A stretch of DNA of 64,000 nt from Nocardia transvalensis. Its GTDB lineage: Bacteria; Actinomycetota; Actinomycetes; Mycobacteriales; Mycobacteriaceae. Under the pieces are notes generated by a model that was not told the origin of the DNA, made no database searches, and saw only the letters and a list, made by a program, of their open reading frames with translations. The position numbers and the translations under genes are program-made. Where the stretch lies: NCBI RefSeq assembly GCF_015477765.1, contig NZ_JADLQQ010000008.1:248001-312000 (forward strand), given 5' to 3'. This document shows positions 33,849 through 42,330 of the stretch, piece after piece (the first letter of the stretch is position 1; each line of letters opens with the position of its first letter).

Positions 33849-34628
33849 ATGACCGCCTTGGAATATCAGCATCTGCTCGTCGCCCGGGACGGCGACACCA
33901 TTCGCATCACCATGAACCGGCCCGATCGGCGCAATGCGCTCTCGGGTGACCATCTGGCCGAGTTGCTGGCGGCATTCCGGGCCGCGGGCGAGACCGACGC
34001 CACCGGCATTGTGCTCGCGGCGGCCGGGCCGGTGTTCTCCGCCGGGCACGACTTCGCCGACGTCGCCGCCCGCGACCTGCTCGGAGTGCGTGAACTGCTG
34101 ACGTTGTGCACCGAGCTGATGTCGACCGTGGAATCGGTGCCCCAGGTCGTGATCGCGCGGGTGCACGGCTTGGCCACCGCGGCCGGATGCCAGCTGGTGG
34201 CCTCCTGCGACCTGGCCGTGGCCGCCGAGTCGGCCGGATTCGCGCTGCCCGGCGGTAAGAGCGGGTGGTTCTGTCACACCCCGGCGGTGCCGGTGGCCCG
34301 TGCCATCGGGCGCAAGCGGCTGATGGAGATGGCACTGACCGGTGACCCCATCGATGCCCGCACCGCCGCCGAGTGGGGACTGATCAACCGCGCGGTGCCC
34401 GAGGCCGACCTGGATGCGGCCGTCACCGAGCTGCTGGCCCGTGCCACGCGTGGCAGCCGCGCCGGGAAGGCCCTGGGCAAACGCACCCTCTACGCCCAGC
34501 TCGATCGCCCCGAATCCGATGCCTATGCGATCGCCCTGGAGGTCATGGCCGCCGCCTCCCAGCTGCCCGGCGCCCGCGAGGGAATGGCGGCGTTCCTGGA
34601 GAAGAGGCAGCCGGTATGGCCCGACTAA
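33849..34628 (+). CDS. Crotonase-fold protein lacking both catalytic glutamates
   Basis: A 259-residue enoyl-CoA hydratase/isomerase family member. The fold is clear: ITMNRPDRRNALS, VFSAGHDFAD (oxyanion hole), VHGLATAAGCQLVASCDLAVA, the EWGLINRAVPE segment and the C-terminal helices. The two glutamates that add water in true hydratases are replaced (Q115 in AGCQL; Gly in ALPGG). It is similar in this respect to ECHDC3-like proteins. It probably binds acyl-CoA but is not a classical hydratase. ATG 33849 lacks a strong ribosome site. Confidence 0.85.
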   Translation: MTALEYQHLLVARDGDTIRITMNRPDRRNALSGDHLAELLAAFRAAGETDATGIVLAAAGPVFSAGHDFADVAARDLLGVRELLTLCTELMSTVESVPQVVIARVHGLATAAGCQLVASCDLAVAAESAGFALPGGKSGWFCHTPAVPVARAIGRKRLMEMALTGDPIDARTAAEWGLINRAVPEADLDAAVTELLARATRGSRAGKALGKRTLYAQLDRPESDAYAIALEVMAAASQLPGAREGMAAFLEKRQPVWPD

Positions 34629-34639
34629 TCCTCCCCATC

Positions 34640-34692
34640 CTTCCCTAAAATTACCTATTGCGCCCTTTGATAGGGAAGTTTAGAGTACTTCT
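34640..34692 (+). promoter_or_regulatory. Promoter and dyad before the BldC-like regulator
   Basis: TTGCGC (34658-34663), 17-bp spacer and TAGAGT (34681-34686) place transcription start at about the GTG at 34693, so the mRNA may be leaderless. Perfect arms CTTCCCTA (34640-34647) and TAGGGAAG (34671-34678) flank the -35 box and may be the regulator's own site. The stretch is AT-rich against its surroundings. Confidence 0.5.
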
Positions 34693-35124
34693 GTGACAGA
34701 TCGTCTGTACTCGGTGGAGGAGGTCGCCGAGCGGCTGGGCCTACATGTGCGCACCGTGCGCGGCTACGTGCGCGACGGGCGGCTCCCGGCGGTGCGCATC
34801 GGCAAGCAGTACCGGATCGCCCATGCGGATCTGGAGGCGTTCACCGGGCGACCGGTGCCCGCGCCGATGCGGGAGACGGTCGCGCGGCAACGGCACAGCG
34901 AGGCCTCGAGCATCGTCGAGATCGATGCCGTCGACCCGCACACGGCTTCCCGGCTCAGCACTCTCGTGATGAGCGCGGCGGCCAACCGAGATCCGGACGA
35001 CCAGCCACTGCGGGTCCAGACGATCTACGACGAACAGCGGGCCCGGATGAAGGTCATCGTCGTGGGTGGCCTGGCGGACACCGCCCGGCTGTTCGATTAC
35101 ATGGAAGGAGTGCTCACGTCGTGA
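34693..35124 (+). CDS. MerR/BldC-like helix-turn-helix regulator
   Basis: A 143-residue protein. Residues 1-52 form the excisionase/BldC-type winged helix (YSVEEVAERLGLHVRTVRGYVRDGRLPAVRIGKQYRI). The C-terminal 80 residues (from SSIVEIDAVDPHTASRLS) form an unfamiliar domain with several beta strands, possibly a sensor. Start is GTG without a Shine-Dalgarno, consistent with a leaderless message. Its end overlaps the alpha/beta hydrolase start by 4 bp, so the two are translationally coupled. Confidence 0.82.
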   Translation: MTDRLYSVEEVAERLGLHVRTVRGYVRDGRLPAVRIGKQYRIAHADLEAFTGRPVPAPMRETVARQRHSEASSIVEIDAVDPHTASRLSTLVMSAAANRDPDDQPLRVQTIYDEQRARMKVIVVGGLADTARLFDYMEGVLTS

Positions 35125-35981
35125 GTGCGATCTACAAATCCGAGGCCGGTGAGCAGGAAGTCCTCGGCAGATACCGGGAGCTGTTGCGCGAGTGGCCCGT
35201 TCCCGCCGAACAGCTACGGGTGCCGACGCGCGAGGGGGAGACCTTCGTGCTGGTCTCCGGTCCGGCGGACGCGCCGCCGCTGGTGCTGCTGCACGGTTCC
35301 GGCGCGAATACGACGACCTGGCGCGGCGATATCGCCGCTCTGGCACAGCGTTTCCGCACCTATGCCGTCGATCTGGTCGGCGAGCCGGGCCTCAGCGCCC
35401 CGTCGCGCCCGGCGTTGAATTCCGAGGCCGTGGCGCTGTGGCTCGACGATGTGCTTGCCGGACTGGGGATTACGCGCACGGCGATGGCCGGGATGTCGCT
35501 CGGCGGTTGGACCGCATTGGACTACGCGATCCGCCGGCCCGATCGGGTGAACAGGCTGGCCCTGGCGTGCCCGGGCGGGGTCGGCCGTCAGCGGTACGGC
35601 TGGATGCTGAAACTGGCACCCCTGCGGCTGCTGGGCCGCCGCGGGCTGCGTCGGTCGGCACGGATCGTGACGGGACTGGACACGCCGCAGACCGAACCGT
35701 TGCTCGACGACGTGGTCTCCACCTTCGTCCACTTCCGGCCGCGCACCGAACGCCTGCCCCTGTTCACCGATGAGCAGCTGCGCGGCCTGAGCATGCCGGT
35801 GCTGGTCATCGTGGGTGGACGCGATGTCATGTTCGACTCCGCCGAAACCGCCCGCCGGATCGGCGAATGCGTGCCGGAGGCGACGGTGCGGTTCCTGCCG
35901 GAGGTCGGGCATGCCATTCTCGGGCAGACCGACACCCTGCTGGAGTTCCTGTCTCGCGGTTACTCCGTGACGGCCAAGTAG
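35121..35981 (+). CDS. Alpha/beta hydrolase
   Basis: A 286-residue hydrolase with a complete triad: nucleophile S126 in GMSLGG, Asp in GGRDVMFD (about 236) and His in EVGHAIL (about 266). The oxyanion-hole motif is LLHGSGANTTTW (57-68). The substrate is unknown. GTGA overlap with the regulator gene suggests the regulator senses a compound handled by this enzyme. Its last 22 bp overlap the end of the convergent SDR gene. Confidence 0.88.
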   Translation: MSAIYKSEAGEQEVLGRYRELLREWPVPAEQLRVPTREGETFVLVSGPADAPPLVLLHGSGANTTTWRGDIAALAQRFRTYAVDLVGEPGLSAPSRPALNSEAVALWLDDVLAGLGITRTAMAGMSLGGWTALDYAIRRPDRVNRLALACPGGVGRQRYGWMLKLAPLRLLGRRGLRRSARIVTGLDTPQTEPLLDDVVSTFVHFRPRTERLPLFTDEQLRGLSMPVLVIVGGRDVMFDSAETARRIGECVPEATVRFLPEVGHAILGQTDTLLEFLSRGYSVTAK

Positions 35982-36700
35982 TCGGCGCCGCCGATATAGA
36001 CGGTGTGGCCGGGCTCGGCGTCGGCGGTGGTGGCATCGGCGACCGCGGTCGCGAATTCCTCCACCGTCGGCAGCGGGCCGTGTTCGGTGCGGGCGGCCAC
36101 GGCATCCGGATCGCGGCGCTCGAGCAGCCGCACGATGATGGTGCCGTCGATCATGTCGCCCGACACCACGGTGAAACCGAGGCCGCGACCGGCGAATTCG
36201 GGTATCAGCTCCCGCAGCGCGTCCTCACCGGCGCGCTTGCTGGCGGCGATCGGTTCGTAGACGGCGGGCACCGGCTTCCTGCCGTGGAAATGGGCCTGAT
36301 GACTGGTGACGAAGACGATCCGGCCCCCGGAAGGCATGTGCGGCAACGCCGATCGCACCAGCCGCAGCTGGGCGTCGCGGTTGATGGCCATGGCGTAGCC
36401 CGCGGGTGCGCCGTGTTCCAGCCCGCCCGACGCATTGAGCACGAGCACATCGAGGCGGCCGAACTCCGCGGCGATGTTCTCGATCAGCGCCCGCGCCGCC
36501 GCCTCGTCGGACAGGTCGGCCCCGGCGATCGATGCGCTCCCACCGGCGGCGGTGATGGTATCGGCGAGATCCTGTGCCCGCCTGCGCTTCTCGCGGTAGT
36601 TGAGTACCACGTGGTCGCCACGCGCCGCCAGGATCCGGGCCGTCTCCGCGCCGATGCCGCGCGAGGCGCCCGTCACCACTACAACTCGTCGTGCACCCAC
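35960..36700 (-). CDS. Short-chain dehydrogenase/reductase
   Basis: A 246-residue SDR with NAD(P)-binding TGASRGIG near residue 10, NYREKRRRAQ (basic residues after strand 2 suggest NADP), LVLNASGGLEHG in place of NNAG, and the active site with Ser in VFVTSHQAHF and YEPIAASKRAGE (Tyr then Lys four later). The start is set at GTG 36700 because GGAGG lies 4 nt before it; a GTG four codons earlier is possible. It is divergent from the HxlR gene, with a palindromic operator between. Confidence 0.87.
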   Translation of the reverse strand: MGARRVVVVTGASRGIGAETARILAARGDHVVLNYREKRRRAQDLADTITAAGGSASIAGADLSDEAAARALIENIAAEFGRLDVLVLNASGGLEHGAPAGYAMAINRDAQLRLVRSALPHMPSGGRIVFVTSHQAHFHGRKPVPAVYEPIAASKRAGEDALRELIPEFAGRGLGFTVVSGDMIDGTIIVRLLERRDPDAVAARTEHGPLPTVEEFATAVADATTADAEPGHTVYIGGADYLAVTE

Positions 36701-36720
36701 TGGTCCTCCCACTCGAATGC

Positions 36721-36733
36721 TTCTGAATCAGAA
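36721..36733. promoter_or_regulatory. Palindromic operator between SDR and HxlR genes
   Basis: TTCTGA-A-TCAGAA, a perfect 13-bp palindrome in the 52-bp divergent gap. TATGCT (36739-36744) fits a -10 box with a nearly leaderless HxlR mRNA. The site would let the HxlR protein control both genes. Confidence 0.6.
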
Positions 36734-36752
36734 CTAACTATGCTGGTTCGAA

Positions 36753-37064
36753 ATGAGAAGTGCAAGTGAATCCAGACTGGCGGCCATGGAGTTGCTCGGC
36801 CAGCGCTGGATGCTGCGCGTGCTGTGGGAGCTGCAGCCGGGTCCGCTCGGGTTCCTGGAACTGCGCCGCCGCATGGGCAACTGCTCGTCGAGCATGTTGT
36901 CGGCACGCCTGCACACCCTGCAGGATGCGGGCCTGGTCGTGAAGCGGGCGGACAAATCCTACGAATTGACCACTGCCGGGGTCGAACTCGGGCGCGCCCT
37001 GGAAGCGGTGTGGTCGTGGTCGGAGCGGTGGAGCGAGTCGCTGCGCGGCGGTGCGCCGGAGTGA
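36753..37064 (+). CDS. HxlR-family transcriptional regulator
   Basis: A 103-residue winged-helix regulator. The family pattern is clear: LLGQRWMLRVLWELQPGPLGFLELRRR, then SSSMLSARLHTLQDAGLV and YELTTAGVELGRALEAVWSW. HxlR proteins often sense aldehydes, quinones or redox changes and control a divergent oxidoreductase, here the SDR. No Shine-Dalgarno is seen and the -10 is 8 bp from the ATG, so a leaderless transcript is likely. Confidence 0.9.
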   Translation: MRSASESRLAAMELLGQRWMLRVLWELQPGPLGFLELRRRMGNCSSSMLSARLHTLQDAGLVVKRADKSYELTTAGVELGRALEAVWSWSERWSESLRGGAPE

Positions 37065-37074
37065 CGCCGCTCGG

Positions 37075-37830
37075 TCAGCCGCGCCCACCGGCCGGTGCCG
37101 ATTGCTCGCCGACCCGCATGGGGGTGACCGGTGCCCACGTCGCAGTGATATTGCGCATGAGCAGCGTGCAGTCGAGAGCGGCGCTGCCGGGCGGGAAGCG
37201 GTTCGGATCGTCGAAGTAACTGGAGCGGGCCGCCCGCGTGCGGACCGGCTCGATGCGCCAGCGGTCGGTGGACAGTTCGAGACCGTCCAGGCATGCCGGA
37301 TCCCGGCCGTCGGAGAAACCCGTTGCGCCGCAACGGAAGAAATCCGAGGCGGTCGCGAGATCGGGGAACAGGGCGCTGCCTTCGAAACGGTCGGCCACCT
37401 GCCCCTCCACGCTGACATGCACATCGAGATCGCGGCTGGTGTAGCTGACCTGCAGATCGTCGCTGTCCTCGCGCACATCGAAATCCGCGAGATAGTGCAC
37501 GCCCGGGAACAGCCGTCCGCCCAGCCACACATTCAGAGCGGAACCACTGTCGCGGCGCGGAATATAGACCCCTGTCTCGATCCCGTCGGGTCCTGCCCAT
37601 TCGACCGCGATGCGGTGCGCGGCGTTCTCGCTGTGTACCCCGACCGCGGACGGGAGACCGGTGGGGCGCACCTGAGCCAGGCGAATCAGACAAATTCCGG
37701 CAACCGCCCACCCGTTGACCTGCCGCGGTCGCAGCGGCGCCGGTATCAGCGGCTCCACGACGGCGGGCTCGACGCGATAGTTCACCAACAGGCGTCGCTC
37801 GATGACACTGGAGATGCGCGGTTGAATCAT
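37075..37830 (-). CDS. DUF2071 family protein
   Basis: A 251-residue protein that matches the DUF2071 (YqjF-like) pattern: ERRLLVNYRVEPAVVEPLIPAPLRPRQVNGWAVAGICLI at the start, GVYIPRRDSGS, and HYLADFDVRED. The fold is related to acetoacetate decarboxylase, but no catalytic lysine is assured. Function unknown. It is convergent with the HxlR gene with 10 bp between. Confidence 0.85.
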   Translation of the reverse strand: MIQPRISSVIERRLLVNYRVEPAVVEPLIPAPLRPRQVNGWAVAGICLIRLAQVRPTGLPSAVGVHSENAAHRIAVEWAGPDGIETGVYIPRRDSGSALNVWLGGRLFPGVHYLADFDVREDSDDLQVSYTSRDLDVHVSVEGQVADRFEGSALFPDLATASDFFRCGATGFSDGRDPACLDGLELSTDRWRIEPVRTRAARSSYFDDPNRFPPGSAALDCTLLMRNITATWAPVTPMRVGEQSAPAGGRG

Positions 37831-37977
37831 GGGCGAGTTCCGCTCTCATGCAACGGGCAAATACATGGCAAATAGTACTGCCGATGCCGTGCTCGCGCGC
37901 GCCGAGTGGCGGCCCGCGCTCGACGACCTCATACGCTACCCTGCGACCAGGCATGGGACGACGGGTGCGGGGCGGCG

Positions 37978-38430
37978 ATGGTGAGCAAGGGATGGGTGCG
38001 GGACGGTCGGCGCATACTCGGCGCGGTGATGCTGGGCGTCGTCGCGCTGTCGGCCTGTGGCTCGCCGGACTCCCCGCCCGCGGACGCGATTCGTGACGCC
38101 GCCTCGAAGGCCCCGGGCGGCCCGCCGGAAGTAATCGACTGTTCTTTTCGCCCACCGGCCGTTCGTCCCGCCGACCTGATCCTCGCCTGCGCCGACCTCG
38201 GCATCCGGGTGGAGCACATCGAGTGGAAGTCCTGGGGCCCGGACCGGGCCGAGGGTGACGGTGTCGCGCGGGAGAACACCTGCACCCCCAACTGCGCCGC
38301 CGGTAACTTCGTCACCAAGCCCGTGCATGTCGTGCTCTCCGACGTGGTCGAACCGGGGCACGTCTTCACTAAGGCCACCACCATCGATGCCGAGGGCAAG
38401 GTGCTCATCCGGCCGCTGACCAGGCGCTGA
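37978..38430 (+). CDS. Small lipoprotein of unknown function
   Basis: A 150-residue lipoprotein. Residues 1-27 are a lipoprotein signal with the lipobox LSAC (lipidated C27). The mature part has four more cysteines (in DCSFRPP, LACADLG, NTCTPNC), which could form two disulfides. No enzymatic motif. It is about 100 bp upstream of the di-iron operon and could be separate from it. Confidence 0.8.
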   Translation: MVSKGWVRDGRRILGAVMLGVVALSACGSPDSPPADAIRDAASKAPGGPPEVIDCSFRPPAVRPADLILACADLGIRVEHIEWKSWGPDRAEGDGVARENTCTPNCAAGNFVTKPVHVVLSDVVEPGHVFTKATTIDAEGKVLIRPLTRR

Positions 38431-38536
38431 GCCCTCCGATTTCTAGGTGTAACTCCAGGTCGCATATATTGGTAAACTGTTGCTACGCTCACGAAGCAAT
38501 GGCAGTGGTGCCGGGATCAGAAGACCAGGAGTACCG

Positions 38537-39442
38537 ATGAAGTTACTTCCCATTCGGACACGAAGCCGCGCGATCGACCCGGGTGAGGTGGCCCTGCATG
38601 CCCGCAATGTGCACTTCGACTGGCGCGATACCCCGTTGCACTGGATGGCGTCGGAGCCGATCGCCTCGCATGTGATCAATGCGCTGAATCTGCTGCTGCC
38701 CGAGGGGGAGCGGATGTTCTGCCAGGCATTCTCCGAGGCACTGCCGCTGGTCAAGGACGAGAAGCTGCGCGAGCAGATGCTGGGCTTCATCGGCCAGGAA
38801 TCCATGCACGCCGAGACCCACAACGGGGTGCTGGACGAGGTGCTCTCGGCCCACGGCATCGAGGTCGAACCGTATGTGCGGCAGATGGAGTTTCTGTTCC
38901 GCAAGACCCTGGGCCCGCGCGACGGCCTGGACGCGCAGAAGCAGTTCCAGACGCTGGTCGAGCGGCTGGGGTTCATCGCGACCCTCGAGCATTTCTTCGC
39001 ATTCCTGGGTGACTGGGTGCTCAACGCCGATCTGGAGCGGTTCGACGCGGATCCGAACGTGCTGGATCTGTTCCGCTGGCACGGCGCGGAGGAGGTCGAG
39101 CACCGCTTCGTCGCCCACGACGTCGCCGAATACTTCGATATCGGCTATCTGCGCCGCTGTGCGCTGATGCTGCTGGTCTTCCCGATCTTCCTCTCGCTGG
39201 TGCTGCGCGGCACGAAATACCTTGTGCACCAGGATCCGTCGCTGCCGAATATGCGGTATCCCCGGCTGGTTCTGCGGGTGTTCGGCTCGATGTGGCGCGG
39301 GGCGCTGCCGGGAGTTCCGTCGCTGCTGTGGAGTGCACTGTCGGTGTTCCAGCCCGGCTACACCCCCGAATCGGTGGGTTCGACCGCGCAGGCGGTGGCA
39401 TATCTGGCCAAGTCACCGGCGGCGCGGGCGCTGGCGTCGTGA
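38537..39442 (+). CDS. Ferritin-like di-iron protein (PF10118, metal-dependent hydrolase family)
   Basis: A 301-residue protein with the residue order of a four-helix di-iron carboxylate site: E58, E88-x-x-H91 (GQESMHAE), E151 (ATLEHFF) and E186-x-x-H189 (AEEVEHRF). Hydrophobic segment LMLLVFPIFLSLVL (about 210-225) may anchor it to membrane. It is filed as a predicted metal-dependent hydrolase, but an oxygenase role is equally likely because the next gene is a ferredoxin-type reductase. AGGAG precedes the ATG; the stop overlaps the next start (GTGA). Confidence 0.83.
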   Translation: MKLLPIRTRSRAIDPGEVALHARNVHFDWRDTPLHWMASEPIASHVINALNLLLPEGERMFCQAFSEALPLVKDEKLREQMLGFIGQESMHAETHNGVLDEVLSAHGIEVEPYVRQMEFLFRKTLGPRDGLDAQKQFQTLVERLGFIATLEHFFAFLGDWVLNADLERFDADPNVLDLFRWHGAEEVEHRFVAHDVAEYFDIGYLRRCALMLLVFPIFLSLVLRGTKYLVHQDPSLPNMRYPRLVLRVFGSMWRGALPGVPSLLWSALSVFQPGYTPESVGSTAQAVAYLAKSPAARALAS

Positions 39443-40545
39443 GCACTCGGCTACCGGCGCCCGCCCAGCCACCAGCGGACCTGTACGGAAAGCAGCGCAG
39501 CGACAGGGCGATCCGGGTCTTCGATGCGATAGCCACGACCCGGCTGCGCTGGACGATGCTGATCAATCGGCGCGACCCCGCCGGTCGCGTCGACGATCGG
39601 CGGCTGACGCTCACCGTCGTCGAGCGCCGGGTGGAGGCGCACGACACCGATGTCATCAGCCTGCTGCTCACCTCGCCCGACGGGTGCGAGCTGCCCGCCT
39701 GGCGGCCCGGTGCGCATCTGGATCTCGAGCTGCCCTCGGGACGGCTGCGCCAGTATTCGCTGTGCGGCGACTCGGCCGATCGGCACAGCTATCGCATTGC
39801 GGTGCGGCGCATTCCGGACGGCGGCGGCTCGCTGGAGGTGCACGAGGCGCTGCGCACCGGGAGCCGGGTGACCGTACGCGGCCCACGTAACGCCTTCCCG
39901 TTCGTCCTGCCCGGATACGGATCCGGCTGTGCCCGGCTGCATTTCGTGGCGGGCGGCATCGGCATCACCCCGATCCTGCCGATGGTGCGGATGGCGCATC
40001 GGCTCGGCGTGGATTGGTCGCTGGTCTACACCGGCCGCAGCCGGGACACGATTCCGTTCCTGGACGAGGTGGAGGGCTTCGGGGAGCGGGTCACCGTGCG
40101 CACCGACGATACGCAGGGCCTGCCGGGGGCGGCCGACCTGCTCGCCGGGGTCGGCCCGGACACCGCGATCTACTGCTGTGGCCCGGTGCCCATGACGGCG
40201 GCGATCGCCGCCGCCGTGCGCGAAATGCCCGGTGTGGAACTGCATTCCGAGCGGTTCTCGGCGCCGCCGGTGGTGGACGGCAGGCCCTTCACCCTCGAAT
40301 TGGCACGCACCGGTGAGGCGGTCGAGGTGCCCGCCGACCGCTCCGCGCTGGAGCGGGTGCTGACGGTGCGGCCCGACACCGCGTATTCGTGCCGGCAGGG
40401 CTTCTGCCGCACCTGCCGGGTGCGGGTGCTGGCGGGTGAGGTCGACCATCGCGACACCGTCCTGACCCCCGGCGAACGCGCCGCGGGCGACATGCTGATC
40501 TGCGTATCGCGCTGCGCCGGTGATCGTTTGGTGCTGGATCTGTGA
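39439..40545 (+). CDS. Ferredoxin-type NAD(P)H oxidoreductase with C-terminal [2Fe-2S]
   Basis: A 368-residue phthalate-dioxygenase-reductase/VanB-type protein. Order: a 50-residue N-terminal extension; flavin domain with RQYSL (104-108); NAD(P) domain with GGIGITPILPM (172-182) and YCCGPVPM; and a plant-type ferredoxin domain with C318, C323, C326 and C355. It should carry electrons from NAD(P)H to an oxygenase, most simply the di-iron protein encoded just before it. Start GTG overlaps the preceding stop by 4 bp. Confidence 0.92.
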   Translation: MSTRLPAPAQPPADLYGKQRSDRAIRVFDAIATTRLRWTMLINRRDPAGRVDDRRLTLTVVERRVEAHDTDVISLLLTSPDGCELPAWRPGAHLDLELPSGRLRQYSLCGDSADRHSYRIAVRRIPDGGGSLEVHEALRTGSRVTVRGPRNAFPFVLPGYGSGCARLHFVAGGIGITPILPMVRMAHRLGVDWSLVYTGRSRDTIPFLDEVEGFGERVTVRTDDTQGLPGAADLLAGVGPDTAIYCCGPVPMTAAIAAAVREMPGVELHSERFSAPPVVDGRPFTLELARTGEAVEVPADRSALERVLTVRPDTAYSCRQGFCRTCRVRVLAGEVDHRDTVLTPGERAAGDMLICVSRCAGDRLVLDL

Positions 40546-40559
40546 GCAAGGAGAACAAC

Positions 40560-42323
40560 GTGACCGACCGCGTCCTCGTCCCCGAGGCGGAACGGACCGT
40601 CCGCAGCGGCGAATTCGACCTCGCCGTCTACGAATACGGCGATCCGAGCGCCGAGACCGTGGTGCTGGTGCACGGCTGGCCCGACGATCATCATCTGTGG
40701 GATCGGGTGGTCCCGCTGCTGGCCGATCGGTTCCATGTCGTCGCCTACGACACCCGTGGCCATGGCCGCTCCACCCGCACCGACCGCACCGACGACTACC
40801 GGCTGGACCGGTTCGCGGCGGACTTCTTCGCCGTGGCCGAGGCGGTCAGCCCCGACCGGCCGGTGCACGTACTGGCCCACGACTGGGGGTCGGTGCAGAT
40901 GTGGGAGGCGGCGTGCGAGCCCGGTGCCGCGGCGCGGATCGCCTCGTTCACCTCGGTGTCCGGGCCCAATCTCGATCATCTCGGAAAATGGATGCGCGCC
41001 AAGCTGTCTCGCGGCGCGGTGTGGGGGCCGTTCACGCAGCTGCTGTCGTCGGCCTACACCTTCCTGTTCATGACGCCCGGGGTGCCGCGAGTGGTGCTGC
41101 GGCCGCTGTCGGCGGAAAAGGTGTGGCAGCGGTTCGTCGGGCTGATGAACGAAACCGCCCCCGAGAACGTGAAGCTGGGACCGACCTTCCGGGCGGACTT
41201 CTTCGACGGGATGCGGATCTATCGCGCCAATATCGTTCCGCGCATACTCAATCCGCGCGAGCGTCGCACCGAGGTGCCGGTGCAGTTGATCATTGCGGGG
41301 CGCGACGTGGCCGTGCGACCGGCGGGATACGCCGATTCGCAGCGCTGGGCGCCGCGGCTGTGGCGGCGTGAGGTCGCCGCCGGGCATTGGCTGCCGTTCT
41401 CCCATCCGGAGCTGTTGGCCACCTCCACCGCCGAATTCGTCGAGGCCCTCGCCGGGGGTGAGGCGCCGCGGACGCTGCGCCGGGCCGAGGTCGGCCGCGA
41501 GCGGGGGCCGTTCGAGGATCAGCTGGTGGTGATCACCGGCGGCGGCAGCGGGATCGGGCGTGAGACGGCGCTGGCATTCGCGCGCCGCGGGGCGGAGATC
41601 GTGCTGTCGGATATCAATCTGGACGCGGCGAAGGAGACCGCCGAACTCGTGGCGGCCGCCGGTGGCGTGGCGCACGCGTACGCGCTCGACGTCTCCGACG
41701 AGGCCGCGGTGGCCGACCATGCCGCCGCGGTGCTGGCCGCGCACGGCGTGCCCGACATCCTGATCAACAACGCCGGCATCGGGCAGGCGGGGGAGTTCTT
41801 CGACACCCCGGCAAGCGATTTCGACCGGGTGCTGCGGGTGAATCTGGGCGGAGTGGTCAACGGGTGCCGCACCTTCGGCGCGGCCATGGCCGAACGCGGT
41901 CTGGGCGGACATATCGTAAATCTGTCGAGCATGGCCGCGTATATGCCGCAGCGCGGATTCAGCGCGTACTCGACCAGCAAGTCGGCGGTGTTCATGTTCT
42001 CCGACTGCCTGCGGGCCGAATTGGCGGGCAAGGGAATTGCGGTGCACACCGTATGTCCGGGCGTCGTGCACACCAATATCGTTGCCACCACCAAGTTCTC
42101 GGGCCTGTCGGCCGAGGAGGAGGCCCGCAAACAGGCCAAGTACGACAACCTCTACCGCATGCGGCAGTACGGGCCGGACAAGGTGGCCGAGCAGATCGTG
42201 CGCGCCGTCGAACGCGACCGAGCCATCGTCCCGGTAACACCGGAGGCCCACCTGCAGTACCACTTCCACCGCCTGGCCCCCGCCCTGGCCCGCTTCTTCG
42301 CGGCCCGCGTGAAGCTGACGTGA
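40560..42323 (+). CDS. ephD: EphD-type fusion: epoxide hydrolase plus short-chain dehydrogenase
   Basis: A 587-residue fusion with the same architecture and nearly the same length as mycobacterial EphD. The alpha/beta hydrolase half has HGWP (39-42) and nucleophile D108 in AHDWG, as in epoxide hydrolases, with the later Asp in AGRDVAV and His in AAGHWLPF. The SDR half (from about 322) has TGGGSGIGRE, NNAGIG, a Ser in NLSSMAA and YSTSKSA. GTG 40560 is chosen because AAGGAG lies 6 nt before it; a GTG 18 nt upstream overlaps the previous stop. EphD in mycobacteria affects mycolic acid metabolism. Confidence 0.9.
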   Translation: MTDRVLVPEAERTVRSGEFDLAVYEYGDPSAETVVLVHGWPDDHHLWDRVVPLLADRFHVVAYDTRGHGRSTRTDRTDDYRLDRFAADFFAVAEAVSPDRPVHVLAHDWGSVQMWEAACEPGAAARIASFTSVSGPNLDHLGKWMRAKLSRGAVWGPFTQLLSSAYTFLFMTPGVPRVVLRPLSAEKVWQRFVGLMNETAPENVKLGPTFRADFFDGMRIYRANIVPRILNPRERRTEVPVQLIIAGRDVAVRPAGYADSQRWAPRLWRREVAAGHWLPFSHPELLATSTAEFVEALAGGEAPRTLRRAEVGRERGPFEDQLVVITGGGSGIGRETALAFARRGAEIVLSDINLDAAKETAELVAAAGGVAHAYALDVSDEAAVADHAAAVLAAHGVPDILINNAGIGQAGEFFDTPASDFDRVLRVNLGGVVNGCRTFGAAMAERGLGGHIVNLSSMAAYMPQRGFSAYSTSKSAVFMFSDCLRAELAGKGIAVHTVCPGVVHTNIVATTKFSGLSAEEEARKQAKYDNLYRMRQYGPDKVAEQIVRAVERDRAIVPVTPEAHLQYHFHRLAPALARFFAARVKLT

Positions 42324-42330
42324 CAGGGCG

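Noticed and set aside
40170..42269. 699-codon minus-strand frame
   Set aside because: Antisense of ephD and its upstream gene.
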